Shown here piece after piece: positions 11,576-23,989 of a DNA stretch of 64,000 nucleotides; positions within the stretch are counted from its first letter, which is position 1; every line of letters begins with the position of its first letter. The stretch is from Cephalopachus bancanus (Eukaryota; Chordata; Mammalia; Primates; Tarsiidae), in assembly GCA_027257055.1 (NCBI GenBank), contig JAPVLO010000055.1, forward strand, positions 7,711,501-7,775,500, given 5' to 3'. The notes under the pieces were generated by a model. It worked only from the letters and a program-made list of their open reading frames with translations, did not search any database and was not told the DNA's origin. Both the position numbers and the translations under genes were made by a program.

Positions 11576-14082
11576 TAGTTTTAAAAGTCTGAGCATGAGG
11601 GATGAATTTCTATTAAAATAGAAGCATAATGAATAGGTTTTCATGCTTTAGAAATCTATTTTTATGTATTTTTCATTGTTGAAATTATGCTGATCACCGT
11701 GTTTCCTCTCAAAGAGGTTAACTGCCAATATATAAGGGTTTAGATAATAATTTATCAGTTGGCCCCTCCAATGAATCCTACCTATTCCTCCAACAGCACA
11801 CAACTGCATCAACAGTGGAGGTTTGTTCTTTGGAAGACACTGGAGTAGTCTTCTGTGAAAAGTTAAAAAACATGAACCACTGCTTTCTATTAAGCTCTCA
11901 TTTGTAGAATGTTGTGGTTACTTCCAATTTTATCTAAGGTAGGAAATTATAGAAACAAATAGTTGCCTCTCCTAACTTAAACCAGTGATGGTATGGGAAA
12001 ATGAAAAAGTGAACCATGCTTTCACAAAATACAATCTTATCTTTAATTGAAAAAATTTATTGCTATTAATTATATTTCAAATATAACAAAACACAAAGTA
12101 ACAATATGATGGAAACCTAAGACAGAGATAGGAACTGTTCACAGAATGATTTATCTCCCCTACGTTTCCTTTTTTTAGTTTATCCAATATGAAGCAACTG
12201 AAGAAACAGAGTCTTTGGAACAATAGAGATAGCAATTATGGGTCAACTTTTTTTTATAACTATTCAGATTTGCAAACACTGACTTTTCTTAGTTACCTAC
12301 TCAATAATTCCATTAGTAAAAATTCAAACTTACATGTCTTTTAGGAAAGGAAGCAGTATATATGAAAATAAGTAAACAGTATAATGTGATTAGCAATGAA
12401 AACATAATTAATTAAATTTTAATTTTTTTCTTTTTGTTTCCACTGATGAGAAATTACATGTAGAGAATAAATTGCAATTTTATCATGTATACATTTAGTA
12501 ATTCTTTTTAAAGGTGCTGTGATTATGTAAAATATAAGCAGTATGTCTAGCATTTTCTTTATTCAAATAGCCTTTAATTAATATGGTAATTTATATCTCG
12601 AACATACAATGAATTTCCTCAACCTTTTACCTATCTGAATTTTGACAAATCTTTAAAACTTCACTCAGATTCTGTCTTCCCATATTTACACTATCATTCA
12701 TTTTTAGTTATAGGTAATGAAAAATTTAGTCAGACTCACAGAATGAAAAAATTAATAGTAATCTTGGAGATTGAGGACGACTCCAGTCCTGGTGTGAAAA
12801 CAGGAATGCAGTATGGAATTAAAAATATGTTTTGTTTGGGTAAATATACTTAATCTTGCTACTACTCAAATAAATCAGAGGGCTACAAAATCACAATAAT
12901 TGTGTTAGCTATCTAATTAGTTTAATATCTCTGAGACAAAGTCATCATTGGACCAAAGGTTCAGTTTACTTTTCTTTTGGAAAGTAAGCAGGAAAACTGT
13001 AGAGGGGAAGAAGCAAATGATTATGTGTGAATTCCCTGGGACCAGAATGGATTAAAAATTGCTAAATCCAAGTTTAAAGAATCTACACTAGAAGATTTCT
13101 CTCCACAGTCATCATTCCCACAGTAATAAAGATAACTGTGTCTGTGTGATTGAAACCATCTATATTCGGCTTTTGGAAATGTGATTTTTAGAACACTAAA
13201 AATAAAATGTAAACTATGTTATAGAAAAATAGGAAGAAATAATATTGACGTACCTTGTCTTCACCAGGCTAGCAGAGCTTATTTTATCTTCTGCATTTCC
13301 AAGTATAATGTGCTTTCTCTTTTTATCCTATATTTTAGGTCACAAATATGCCTCACATTTATACAAACTTTATATGTTGTATATGCATGTATTACTTAAT
13401 TTTATTAAATTGTATAATGTACAGAAGCATTCCTGTAATGTAGAACTAGATTTCATTGCTAACAATCTCTTGCCGTTTTAAATACAGCTACAGTGAAAAT
13501 TTTTGTTCCTATAAAAGTAGGCAATTTGCAGATATTTTATTTGTTAAAAAGAGATCAGAAAAATAAAAGAAAAGGAATATTATTCTGAAGGCTCAAAGGA
13601 GGTACTTACATTTAAAAACAACTCAATACAGGAATCAACCGTTTTGTTTTTTTTTTTAGAAGAACGTGTTTGTCATTCTCAATACAAAGCAAAAACAGAG
13701 CTTCTCTTTGCAACTGGTATCTAAAGCCTTAAGGGAAGAAAAGTCAGTAGGATGTGGTGGGGGAAAAAAAGGTGATGAGTGACTAAGTAAAACATAAAAG
13801 AAAAATATGAGAATTAAAATCCTCACTGGAGACTCCAAATAATAGAATTGCAGAAAACTACATCATCGATATAAAGGAAAAAAAAAAACACAAAAAAACT
13901 TGGTACATTCTCTTTAAACATGAAGAAAAAAGACAAAATGAAACGAAGCATGAATGATACCGAAGATTAAATTGGAGCCCTAATCTAAAAAATTCAGTTG
14001 TTGACTTAAGAACTAGAACACTAAAAAATAAAATGAAAGTCAAAAGCATAATTAAAAACTTCGGTAAGAAAATAAACTTTTC
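11576..14082. other. AT-rich unique sequence, no gene seen
   Basis: I recognise no repeat family or exon in about 2.5 kb. Two overlapping open frames at 13181-13481 (+) match nothing I know. Confidence 0.4.
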
Positions 14083-14728
14083 CTCTTCCGGTCCCAGGAG
14101 CTTCAGATGCCATCAGTAACGGTGCAGACGTGGCCAAGTCCAAGAACCATATCACACACAACCAGTCCCGAAAATGGTACAGAAATGACATCAAGAAACC
14201 CTGATCACAAGTCACTTAAGGGGGTGGACCCTCAAGTTCCTGAGGAACGAGCACTTGCCAAGAAGCACAAGAAAGGCCTGAAGAATATGCAAGCCAACAA
14301 TGCCAGTGCCATGAGTGCATGTGCTGAGACTATCAAGGCCCTGTAAAGTCCAAGGAAGTTAAGCCCAAGATCCCAAAGGGTCCTAGCCGCAAGCTTTCTT
14401 GACTTGCATACATTGTCCACCCCAAGCTTGGGAAGCGTATCCTTGCCCATATTGCCAAAGGTCACAGGCTCTGCCAGCCAAAGGCCAAGGATCAAATTAA
14501 GGCCCCAGCCACAGCTTCACCTTCAGTTCGAACATCAGTTCGAGCTGCTCAGGCTCCCAAAGGTGCCCAGACCCCCCAAAGCCTATGGAGTGAGGCTCTT
14601 GTCTGCCAATGTGAGGACAGAAGGACTGGTTTGACTCCCCCAGGCTGCTGGGCATGGGGCTGGTGTCTGCCTGTGCTATTTGTACAAATAAAACTGAGGC
14701 AGGAAAAAAAAGGAAGAAAAAAGAAAAA
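14083..14728 (+). pseudogene. RPL29: Processed pseudogene of ribosomal protein L29 (eL29)
   Basis: This is an intronless retrocopy of RPL29 mRNA, whose parent protein is a basic component of the 60S ribosomal subunit. The 5' UTR-like segment begins near 14083. The start codon has become GTG at 14130-14132. The first 24 codons still read as RPL29 (AKSKNH, then HNQSRKW). Codon 25 (Arg in the parent) is TGA at 14202-14204. After an indel, a second frame gives SLKGVDP (about 14212) and then [15 protein letters not shown] (about 14263-14307), ending at a premature TAA at 14344-14346. The Lys/Ala/Pro-rich tail and the 3' UTR are recognisable beyond that. AATAAA lies at 14687-14692 and an A-rich tail at 14704-14728. 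A clear target-site duplication was not found; a short AAGAAAA on both sides is too simple to trust. Confidence 0.92.
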
Positions 14729-16279
14729 TGAGAGCTCCCTTTAGCAAATAGCAAGGACTCACAGCATTCCAGAAAAATCAAATAAAACTAAACCACACCC
14801 CAGTGTCTTGTACTATGTTCTTTAGGTCCCATTGACTTCAGACACAAGTAGAGTGAACAGTTCTATGCAAACTCAGCATCACCTGGTCTTAATTCTTCCA
14901 ACTCAATAGAATTTTTTCTTCTTTTCCCTTTCTCTGATCACCAGTCTACATGTCATAAAGCTAGCATGGCCTGAATGTAAGAGGAAGTTATAGCTTCCCC
15001 AGGCAACATCAACCAATGATGGATAGGAGTCAGTGGCGACCATTACTGTTGAGAATCCTTGTGCATTCAATATTGAAAATTCTCCAGGACAACTCATTCT
15101 GTAGAAAAAGAGCAGTCTTTTAAGTGTATGTGCAACTTGGAACTTCATGCTAATTGGACAATGTTAGCCAACCCAAACCGCCTAAAACCACCAGCTAGTA
15201 TTTGAGATGCAGGATTGACACGACGGAAATACTCAAGACTAGCCTTTAGTCTGAAACCTGTCTTTCCACTGGTAGGTAGAAGACTGAATTTCATGCTAGG
15301 ATTTGAGGATTATCTAGGCCTTATCCTAGAAGGTAGGTAAATTTACCTGCTTATACACAAGACTAAATTCATTGAGCCATACTTTTTGTGTACTCTTGTA
15401 CATTGGAGGTAAGAAAACATTGAAACTGTAAAATAAACTAAGAGGTGGTTGATAATATGAGCAGAATACATATCAAGAAACTCCAGATGGCTTGTGTTCC
15501 TCCTGCTAATGCTGGAATTATCTCAGGCACCATTCTCAGAGAGAAGCAGGGCGAAGTGCAGAGCAATTTTCACAGAGCCAATCATGTCTGGTCTCTTTGT
15601 ATTTTTTGAAAATATCTAGGAATAATTAGAATATTTTGTGACACACTTTAGATGGGGGTCAGGATTTATAATTGTTTAGATAAAAAAGTCATATTTGAAT
15701 ACCCATAATAAAAAGCAATAGTCTCAAATATCAGAATAGGCATCTCACAGATTTGCTCCCCATTTCATTATTTCTGATCTCATTGAGATTGCTGAATTTG
15801 TCATTACTTTGAATGGCAAAGAGAATTATATATTTCAGATGTTAATCTGAATTTAAATTCTTCCTTACTAATTAAGTCGGTTTTCTTTGGCATCAGATAT
15901 AAAAGGGTATTCACTTGTTTCCCAGGATTTAAAATACCACCAGAAGTCCTGGTTGTTTTTGCTGAGTGTTGAAGTGCATGACAGCTGGATGGCCATGCCT
16001 TACACCTCTCACCTGACTTTCCAGTCAAATGCATTAAGAGAGTGAAAAACAGAAACAGCCTTAGTGACTCATAAGCCTCTCTGCTCCTGTCAACACCGGT
16101 CAACAGCTTTCCTCCATCACAGCTGACTTCTCTCCGGGAATGCCGAAGCCATTGCATGTGATTTGTCTCTTATAATTTAGCTCAGCCTTGGTCATCTTAA
16201 CTGCCCCTCACTTAGTTTCCCCCAAGTTCTCTATTATTTTCTCTATAGAAGACACTGAACCTACCTAGACAAAATGATG
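14729..16279. other. Unique sequence, no gene seen
   Basis: No repeat family is recognised. The 117-codon open frame at 15804-16157 (-) has no recognisable domain. Confidence 0.4.
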
Positions 16280-17230
16280 TACAGCCATGCTTTAAAAGAG
16301 AGACAGGATGTGTTATAAGAAGTGCATTGTTAGGTGATTTAGTCATTGTGGGAACTTAGAAGTACTAACAAACCCAGATGGTCTAGCCTGCCACACATGA
16401 AGCCTATTACTCCTAGCCTACAAACCTGGACAGCATAATACTGTACTGAATACTGTAGGTAATCGTAACACACTGGTATTACAATGGTATTTGTGTATCT
16501 AAACATAAAAAGGTACAGTAAAAATATGGCACAATGGATAAAAAAATCATACACCTTTATAAGACATTTCTCGTGAATGAAGATTGCAGGACTGAAGATT
16601 GCTCTGGGTGAATCAGTGAGTGAGTGGTGAATGAATGTGACAGCCTTGGACATTGCAGTACAATACTTAGTGTAACTTAGCTATGCTAAATTTATAAAAA
16701 TGTGTTTTATTTAATCATAAATTAATCTTAGGTTACTGTAAGTTTTTACTTTATATAATTTTTATTTTTTAAACTTTTGACTGTTTTGTAGTAACAGTTC
16801 AAAACACAAACACATTGTAAAGCTATACAAAAATATATTTTTTACCTGCTTATTCTATAACCCTTCATCCATTTTTAAAATTATTAATTTATTTATTTTA
16901 AAACATTTTGTTAAAAATAAAGTCACAAACATACACATTAGATTGAGCCCAGATACAGGGTCAGGCTCATCGGTATCTCTGCCTTCCACCTACCCATCTT
17001 GTTCCACTGGAAGTTCTTCAGGGGCAGTAGCATGCATGGAGCTGTCATCTCCTTTGATAATAATGTCTTCATCTGGAATACCTTCTGGAAGGCCTGCTTT
17101 AAGTGAAAAAGAAAAAGAAAGAAATATATTCTACAATAACAATAAAATGTATACATATAGTAAATACATTAACCAGCAACATAGTTGTATGCTATCTTTA
17201 CTAAGTATTATGTACTGTATATGACTGTAT

Positions 17231-17561
<331 letters not shown>

Positions 17562-17576
17562 GTGCTAGACTTTTAT
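17562..17576. repeat. Target-site duplication, right copy, of the Alu
   Basis: GTGCTAGACTTTTAT, the partner of 17231-17245. The Tigger-like element resumes from here. Confidence 0.85.
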
Positions 17577-17766
17577 ATAACTAGCAGAGAAGCATTTTTT
17601 TATACCAGCATCACAACTCATGAGTAATGCTTTGCATTACAATACTGTGACTGTAAACAGTGTCACTTCGTGATACAAATTTTTCAGCATCATTATAATG
17701 TTATAGATCCACCATCATCTATGTGGTCTGTCCTTGAGTAAGATGTTCTTAGGTAATGTATGAGTA

Positions 17767-19536
17767 TATTTTCTACCTCTACTCTTACCTCCCTCATTAA
17801 AGAACTACTGTTAGCAAGTCAATATCTACACAATAGTCTGTGTTATTCTTATTTTGTTTTTGTAGCATCCTAGACCATAGCTCAGTCATGTCCTACTCTC
17901 TTTTCCACAAAATATTTTCACCTTCATTCTCCTCCTTAGTAGGGCAGGCACAGCATTCTACACTAGCCTCTGGTTAAGACATTTTCACTCTGAGAAGTCC
18001 ATATAGCAAGCAAAAGGCCTAGAAGAATCTTCTGCAGTGGCATCGCCCAAACTCTTTAGCACATGTTATCATATCTGCAGTTTTATTCAGCATTACATTT
18101 TTACATTATGTCTTCTTGCTTTTAAATTGCTTCTTTACAATTTTCTTATCTATTTTGGGTTTTCTTCCCATCTTTAGTGATTATAAGTGGCATTCTGTCT
18201 AGGTATCAGATCCCTTTTGTACATTTTTTTTAAAAAGAGAACTCAAATTAAAACACTAAAAAAAACTATTCTCTTTCACAATCATCTCTTATCAGTCTTT
18301 ACTCCTCTTTTACCTGTATATTGAGAAGGCTTTTTTACTAGCTCAACTAGCATTTCTATGTTGTATATCCTTTCTTGCTTTAGGTTGCTTGATATTTTCC
18401 CTTTACAATGGAGTTAATTCTTTAAGTCCATGGTCTGATTTCTGCATTTCTGATTTTTCATGTCAGGACAATCCCAGGTCTCACCCACCCAGCATCTCAT
18501 TACTCATCTTGTTCTTACTCTTGTGGAGCTGACTTTGGTTTGATGACCACAGATCTGTCTGATTAGAATTCATTGGGTTCTCCTGGACTCGTTACTTTCC
18601 TAGATTTTGTCCCATCAGAATCTCATCACAAATCCTCGATTTCTCAGTGAAGTACATCTTCCTAAGTTCTTAAATCCTTTCACAGAAGGATTAAGGATTA
18701 ACTCTCTTGCCACAGAAGGATCTTTAGTAAACTCTTGCTAACTGAGGATTCCTCATTTACCTTCCTGCTCCTCTTCTCTCCATTCAGTTGTAGACAATAA
18801 GGTGATTCTTTCTGAGCTCTTTTGTTTTCCCAAACATAAAAGTTAATTTTTAGTCTCAATTCTACACAGCTGGGCAGTATTTGCTACTGACCATCAGTCT
18901 CTCTTTTTTGAAGTTATTTTCTTTCTTGACCTCCCCAAGAGGACTTCTCATACCTCTTCATCCTTTTTGTGTGTCCTCCTCTTCCATTGCCTGTTGCTTA
19001 AGTGTAGGAAGCCTCACAGGAGTTCAGCTTGGATTCTCTTTGTGTGGTTATATAGCAAATTCTCCAATCAACAATCTTTCACATGGTTTTGAACCCCAAG
19101 CCCCTGCTGACATTCAAAACGAAATCTCCAAGCTGAGCTTTTTTTTCTCATTGTGAGCTGACCTGCTCTTCCTGAATACCTCATGCACAACCCCCCCCAA
19201 ATGAACAGCCAATTTCATCAGTTAATTTGTTTTAGTATGCAAATAATAACTTTTCTAAGATAAAACTCACAGATTACTTATTCCATGATCCCAGTCATGT
19301 TTAGCTTGTTAGAAAAAAGAAACTGCCACTAAATAAATGTCATTTTGCCTGCTACAGCCTATCCAATAGAAAACCGAAGAACAATAACAAGAAATTCAGA
19401 AATCACTTAAAGTCACAAATGGACCAACACATCCCTACATGCCCAAGAAGTTCTCTATCTGTGTAAGAAAATCCTGTTGACCAGGAACAACATAGACACA
19501 GTAGAGATATGAAGTTGAAGTAGCTCTATCTTTCCT
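17767..19536. other. Unique, partly C/T-rich sequence, no gene seen
   Basis: I recognise no family. Bases 18450-19180 are pyrimidine-rich and contain a 91-codon open frame (18881-19156, +) without recognisable domains. Confidence 0.4.
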
Positions 19537-19899
19537 CTCTTAGTCAATTTGGGCTACTATAACAAATTACCACAGAGTGGAAGAACAACAGAAACTTATT
19601 TATTCTAGTTCTGGAGGCTAGAAATCTGAGATTAGTGTGCAAGTATGGTCAGGCTCTGGTGAGGGCTCTCTTCCTGGTAATGCCCTCACATGAGTTTTCT
19701 ATGGGACATGCGTGCAGAGATATCTCCTGTTTTCTTCTCTTTTTATAAGAGCGTTTATCTGATCATGGGGGCTCCAACCCCAGTATCCCATCTAAACCTA
19801 AGTACCCCCTCAAATGCTCCTCCTCCAGGTACCATCACATTGGATGTTAGGGTTTCAATGTGTGAATTTTGAGGGGACACAAGTATCCAGTCCATAGCA
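19537..19899 (-). mobile_element. MLT1-type (MaLR) solo LTR, reverse orientation
   Basis: The reverse complement of an MLT1 LTR, near full length. The plus strand begins with 'TTTGGGCTACTATAACAAAT' and 'GTTCTGGAGGCTAGAAATC' (the LTR 3' end). It ends with 'GAGGGGACACAAGTATCCAG' and 'TCCATAGCA' at 19899, the complement of the LTR's 5' TGCTATGG. Length is about 363 bp. No internal region is present. Confidence 0.85.
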
Positions 19900-20055
19900 C
19901 TTCCATTCTGGAAACTTGCACTGCACTAGGATGGACAGACTTATACAGAACCTGTCATGCTCAGAGTTATACCAAAGTTTCAAATAATGCCAGGGAGGTT
20001 CTATGAGAGGTGAAATATAAATGCCATTTAGACTTGCATCTGCTAGATTCTCATC

Positions 20056-20071
20056 AGAAAATCCTGCAGGT
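20056..20071. repeat. Target-site duplication, left copy, of the MAGEF1 retrocopy
   Basis: AGAAAATCCTGCAGGT is repeated exactly at 21659-21674. The two copies bracket the whole MAGEF1-like insertion. Confidence 0.95.
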
Positions 20072-21658
20072 GAGCGGAACCGGTTCCTGTGCGGTGCCGC
20101 CCAACCTCCGCAAAGCCTTGTCCTTCTCCTGTCGCCCGAGCGGCTGTCCACCCCCTCGCCCCGGGTTTGCGCAGTGGCTCGCACACCCCTCGGCTCGTGT
20201 ACACACTCTGCACCTGCTGCCCGAAAACCTGTCGCAGAAGCCCGAGAGCAGGGGTCTCCCTGCCCCTCGGGCCGAGGGGAGAAGGATGGCGGCCGTGAGG
20301 GGGAGACCCAGGCCCGGAGCCTCCTCCTCCAGGAGAGTCCCATGGGAGGACCCTGGCACCGCGAGGGAGGAGGGGGCCCGCCGTCACTCTGAAAGGCGGA
20401 AGGGCCGTGGCTCGGCGCCCGGCCTGCCGCCGCCGGAATCGGACGGTGGCGGAATGGGTGCAGTTCCTGCTGGCGAGAGACAAGAAGAGTTCCATCACAC
20501 GCTCCGAGACCGGCGAAATGCGTTCTGGAGAGACTCCCAGCATCCGATCCCGGAGATCTTCGCAGGAGCCGCAGAGCATCTGTGGTACGTCTTTGGCTTG
20601 GAGCTGAAACAGTTTGACCGCAAGCACCACACTGACATCCTGGTCAACAACGTAAAACCTCCCGAGGAGGAGGAGGATCTGGGAGGACATGGTCCCCGAT
20701 TGGGTCTCTAGTGGCGATCTTGGGCCTCATTTACATGAAAGGCAATAGTGCCAGGGAGGCCCAGGTCTGGGAGATGCTGCGACGGTTGGGAGTGCGGCCC
20801 TCAAAGTATCACTTCCTCTTTGGGTCCCCGCAGAGGCTGAGTGTGGAAGATTTTGTAGCAGCGATATCGATCAGAGGCAGTGCTGGAGACGGTGCCTCAC
20901 ACCAATCCACCGGAGCATGAATTATCATGGGGTCCCCTAAGCAACCTCGAAATCACCAAGATGAACCTCCTCGGGTTCGTGGGCAAGTTTCATAAGAAAG
21001 AACCCAGCCCTGACCAGCGCAGCACCGTGAGCCTCTGGCAGATGAGGCCCACAGGACCAGTGCTGAGGCCAGTATAAGTCGGTATCCATCGCTGATGAGT
21101 CCCGTGGGTATGGAAGCTCCTGCCTGGATTCGTAAGTAGTATAGGCGGGGCGAGGATCGTATTTATGTAGAAATGGTGTAACTTTAGGATTTAGGTTTTG
21201 TATCTTGATTTTGTTAGATTAATATACTGTTAAAAATGCTGTTTATAAAGAGATTAGTCTACTTTTTTCCTGCAGGATTTTGTTACAAAGTTTTCCTTGT
21301 TTTGTAAAATGAATCGAAAACTTTGCATCTTATCCTGTGACTTTGAACAAATTATGCAGCATTGTAATGCTGTGCTTTAATGGTTTGGAGGAACTCAGCA
21401 GTCTGATGACCTGGTACCAGGAAAAATAATAACTGATCGGTGTCTAGCCTCCCAACACTTTTCGTCTATTGTATATAGAAGAAAAAGACTGGCACGTACC
21501 TACCCTTGCTTAGCTATTTTAGTATATAGAGAAAAATTAAAATACACTAAATTTAAAGTATACCTCGGTCCACTTAATAAAGTAAACATTTGTTGAGTAT
21601 CAAAAAAACAAAGAAAAAAGAAAAAAAGAAAGAAAGAAAGAAAGAAAGAAAGAGAGAA
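20072..21658 (+). pseudogene. MAGEF1: MAGEF1 retrocopy (processed pseudogene)
   Basis: This is a near full-length retrocopy of MAGEF1, a MAGE-family protein with one MAGE homology domain; MAGE proteins act with RING E3 ubiquitin ligases. The body is GC-rich against AT-rich surroundings. The 5' UTR-like part is about 20072-20228. The start codon appears to be CTG at 20229-20231, followed by PESRGLPAPRAEG. Frameshifts then move the match to another frame (NRTVAEWVQFLLARDKK, about 20434-20484) and back (EHLWYVFGLELKQFDRKHH, then PPEEEEDLGG and GPRLGL), ending in TAG at 20709-20711. After one more frame change, LGLIYMKGNSAREAQVWEML and PSKYHFLFG continue the domain. HTNPPE and a diverged LEITKMNLLGFV follow in a further frame. 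AATAAA is at 21576-21581 and the A-rich tail at 21602-21658. The parent gene is intronless, so the tail and perfect flanking duplication, not missing introns, show retrotransposition. It cannot encode a full protein. Confidence 0.93.
21602..21658. repeat. A-rich tail expanded to (GAAA)n
   Basis: The poly(A) tail of the MAGEF1 retrocopy starts about 20 bases after AATAAA. It has evolved into a GAAA/AAAG microsatellite that ends exactly at the right target-site copy. Confidence 0.9.
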
Positions 21659-21674
21659 AGAAAATCCTGCAGGT
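21659..21674. repeat. Target-site duplication, right copy, of the MAGEF1 retrocopy
   Basis: AGAAAATCCTGCAGGT, identical over 16 bases to 20056-20071. Confidence 0.95.
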
Positions 21675-22744
21675 TCATATAATTTTCAACAGATATGGTA
21701 CAAAATAAGTGCCTAAAAAGTGTGTGTGGGGGGCATGGTTTGGAGGGAGAAGAGAAAAAGGAATCCAGGAAGATGCTAAATATTCAAGAATGGGTTTTCC
21801 ATGGAAAAGGCAAAGTTATTACTACATTACAGACCCAAAAGTCTGAAATTGGGAAATTTAGCCTTCTGATTATAAGAGGACACTCTAGTCCACATCTTCA
21901 GACTTGATTTCTAACTTAGTATCTAATGCTATAGTCTTTCTGACTCTAAGATTTGGACTTTGGATATCTTTGAAATAATTTAGAAATGGCATTTTAAACA
22001 TTAAAAAGCATAACATATTTCTTAAAGAGCTTTTTAGTTTTCCTCTTTACTCCAGCAAATAAGACTATGCTCAAGGTCTGTATCAAGTGTGGAATCCTGA
22101 ACTTACATCCCTTTGGTCTACACTCAATGGCATTTACCTTTTCTCATGTTTATCAGTTTTGCTTAAATAATCATCTTAGCATCCAACATCTAAATTTGAA
22201 CTTTTTCCCCACACCTTGGAACCTGAAGAATTTCCTTTCCTTACTTTGCTTATGAGTCATGTCTTTTGCTAAACACTCTCTAGAAGAAAAGCACATGTAA
22301 GACTCTGTAGAAAATCCAAAGCTGAATGTGAAGCAGGCCTTGTCTAAAGGATTAGAACTTACAAAATAAGATAAATACGTGGAGAAAGTTAGAAAATAGT
22401 GTGTTTGAGAACTACCTCAAAAAGAGTAAAAGCAAGTTCCAATTTATAGGAGGAAGAGATTATTCCTGAGTAGGATAGAGGGAATTTCATAGGGCAATGG
22501 CATTTTAATTTGGTCTTGAATCTGTTCAAGAAGACAGAAGTATAAAAGGCATTCCTGATGAAGAAGAAAGTATAAGCAACCTCAAAGGTAGAAAAAACAA
22601 ATATTCTAAGGTTGTAGTCACTGTGAGTTTGAATAACAGTGAGTAGAATTTTTAGCTAGATGAATGGCATTTATGAGGATTAATGTAGAGTGAGGGTCAG
22701 TGGTAGTTTGAGGGACCACTGGAAAGAGTATTTATCACTGGGAC
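21675..22744. other. Unique sequence, no gene seen
   Basis: About 1.07 kb between the MAGEF1 retrocopy and the L1 at 22760, with no recognised repeat or gene. Confidence 0.4.
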
Positions 22745-22759
22745 AAAATGTTTGGATGA
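22745..22759. repeat. Target-site duplication, left copy, of L1-C
   Basis: AAAATGTTTGGATGA is repeated exactly at 28394-28408 and brackets the 5.6-kb L1. Confidence 0.93.
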
Positions 22760-23920
22760 GAGAGAAAATTAAGATGGCCAACATGAGGCAGCTAATGTGT
22801 GTTTCCCCTATGGAGTAAACCAAGACAGAGAGTTTCCTCAGCATCCAGTGAGGAACGGGACCAGCAGTACTCCCCACAATTCATCAAAGAAGTGATAATA
22901 GCGACTTTGTGCAAAGAAGAGAAAAATCAAGCTACCTGTACTGGAACTAGTCAGACTCTCCTCTGAATCATGACACAGATCACTGGCAGCCTCTGGACAC
23001 AGTGGAGTAGGTGAGTGTAGGGAATTCAAGAGTTTTGTTGTACTCCTGCCACAGGCTTGGAGAGCCCCTTGAACCATGTGCGACTCCAGTCCCTCACAGG
23101 AGACTGGCTTACCCAAGACCATGCTCTGCTGAAGCCCACAGAGAGTGGTGCAAGAAAAAGAAAGCTCTGAGAAGCCCTAGCCATCATATCCCTGGAACTC
23201 AACGCTTGCAGGCAGCTGCTTTCTAACCAGTCTGGGAATAGGCCCCAGAGGCAAACTCCACAGCAGCAGACAGTTCCTGACTGGAGCAGGCTGCCCTGAG
23301 AACACCTGAAGCCCTGAGACTGGCTTCACTTTAACATTGGGAAGACAAACTGCCTGGGGCTAAGGCAAGAAGCCTGGTGGGACTCATTGCCACAGTAATC
23401 TCTCACTGTGTAAACTCTTCTGTGTCCACCCTGTACAAAAACTTTATCCCAGTGGCCTGAGACTCCCTCATAATCCCCACTGAGGTAGCCAAGAGTGCAC
23501 ATTTGTGGGGTGCTTGAGCTCCTTTGTCTCCTGACTCCCCTTGAAGGCTCAAAACAGACAGAATTTATGTAATCCCCATAGCTCTTTCTCCGCCTAGGTT
23601 GGCTGGGCATTTCCTTGTAGCAATTCATGGCAAAGAGACAGTCACCCACCATTGCATCTGACTCTGCCCCACAAGCACCATCTCCTGGATGGAAGTCAAC
23701 AGCACAGCCCATCACATCTTTTTATAATACCTCACCTTTGAGGAAGGCCTGATCTCAGACCCTAACTAACACCACTTCCATCCTGGCAACTCAGGATGCC
23801 ATAAGCCAGTTCAGGTACCCAGCACAGGACTGCTACCATTGGCAGATGAGAAGGCCACTACGCCAAAGACACATATAACCAAGGGAACCCTACAGTGCTA
23901 GTTCAACCTCCTGCCAACTT

Positions 23921-23921
23921 C

Positions 23922-23954
<33 letters not shown>

Positions 23955-23957
23955 AAA
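23921..23957. repeat. (CAA)n microsatellite in the L1-C 5' UTR
   Basis: Eleven or so CAA units at the 3' end of the L1-C 5' UTR, just before ORF1. It reads as poly-Leu on the minus strand, producing a spurious open frame. Confidence 0.9.
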
Positions 23958-23989
23958 TAGTCTACCTAAATGAGAAGGAGCCAGAAAAA

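Noticed and set aside
14083..14095. Target-site duplication for the RPL29 retrocopy (AAGAAAA on both sides)
   Set aside because: The candidate is short and A-rich, and the right copy merges with the A-rich tail, so it is not distinguishable from chance.
20043..20690. 215-codon minus-strand frame and a 162-codon minus-strand frame across the MAGEF1 retrocopy
   Set aside because: They are antisense shadows of a GC-rich coding sequence. The sense strand matches MAGEF1.
23011..23715. 129-codon minus and 71-codon plus frames
   Set aside because: They lie inside the L1-C 5' UTR, which is moderately GC-rich and non-coding.
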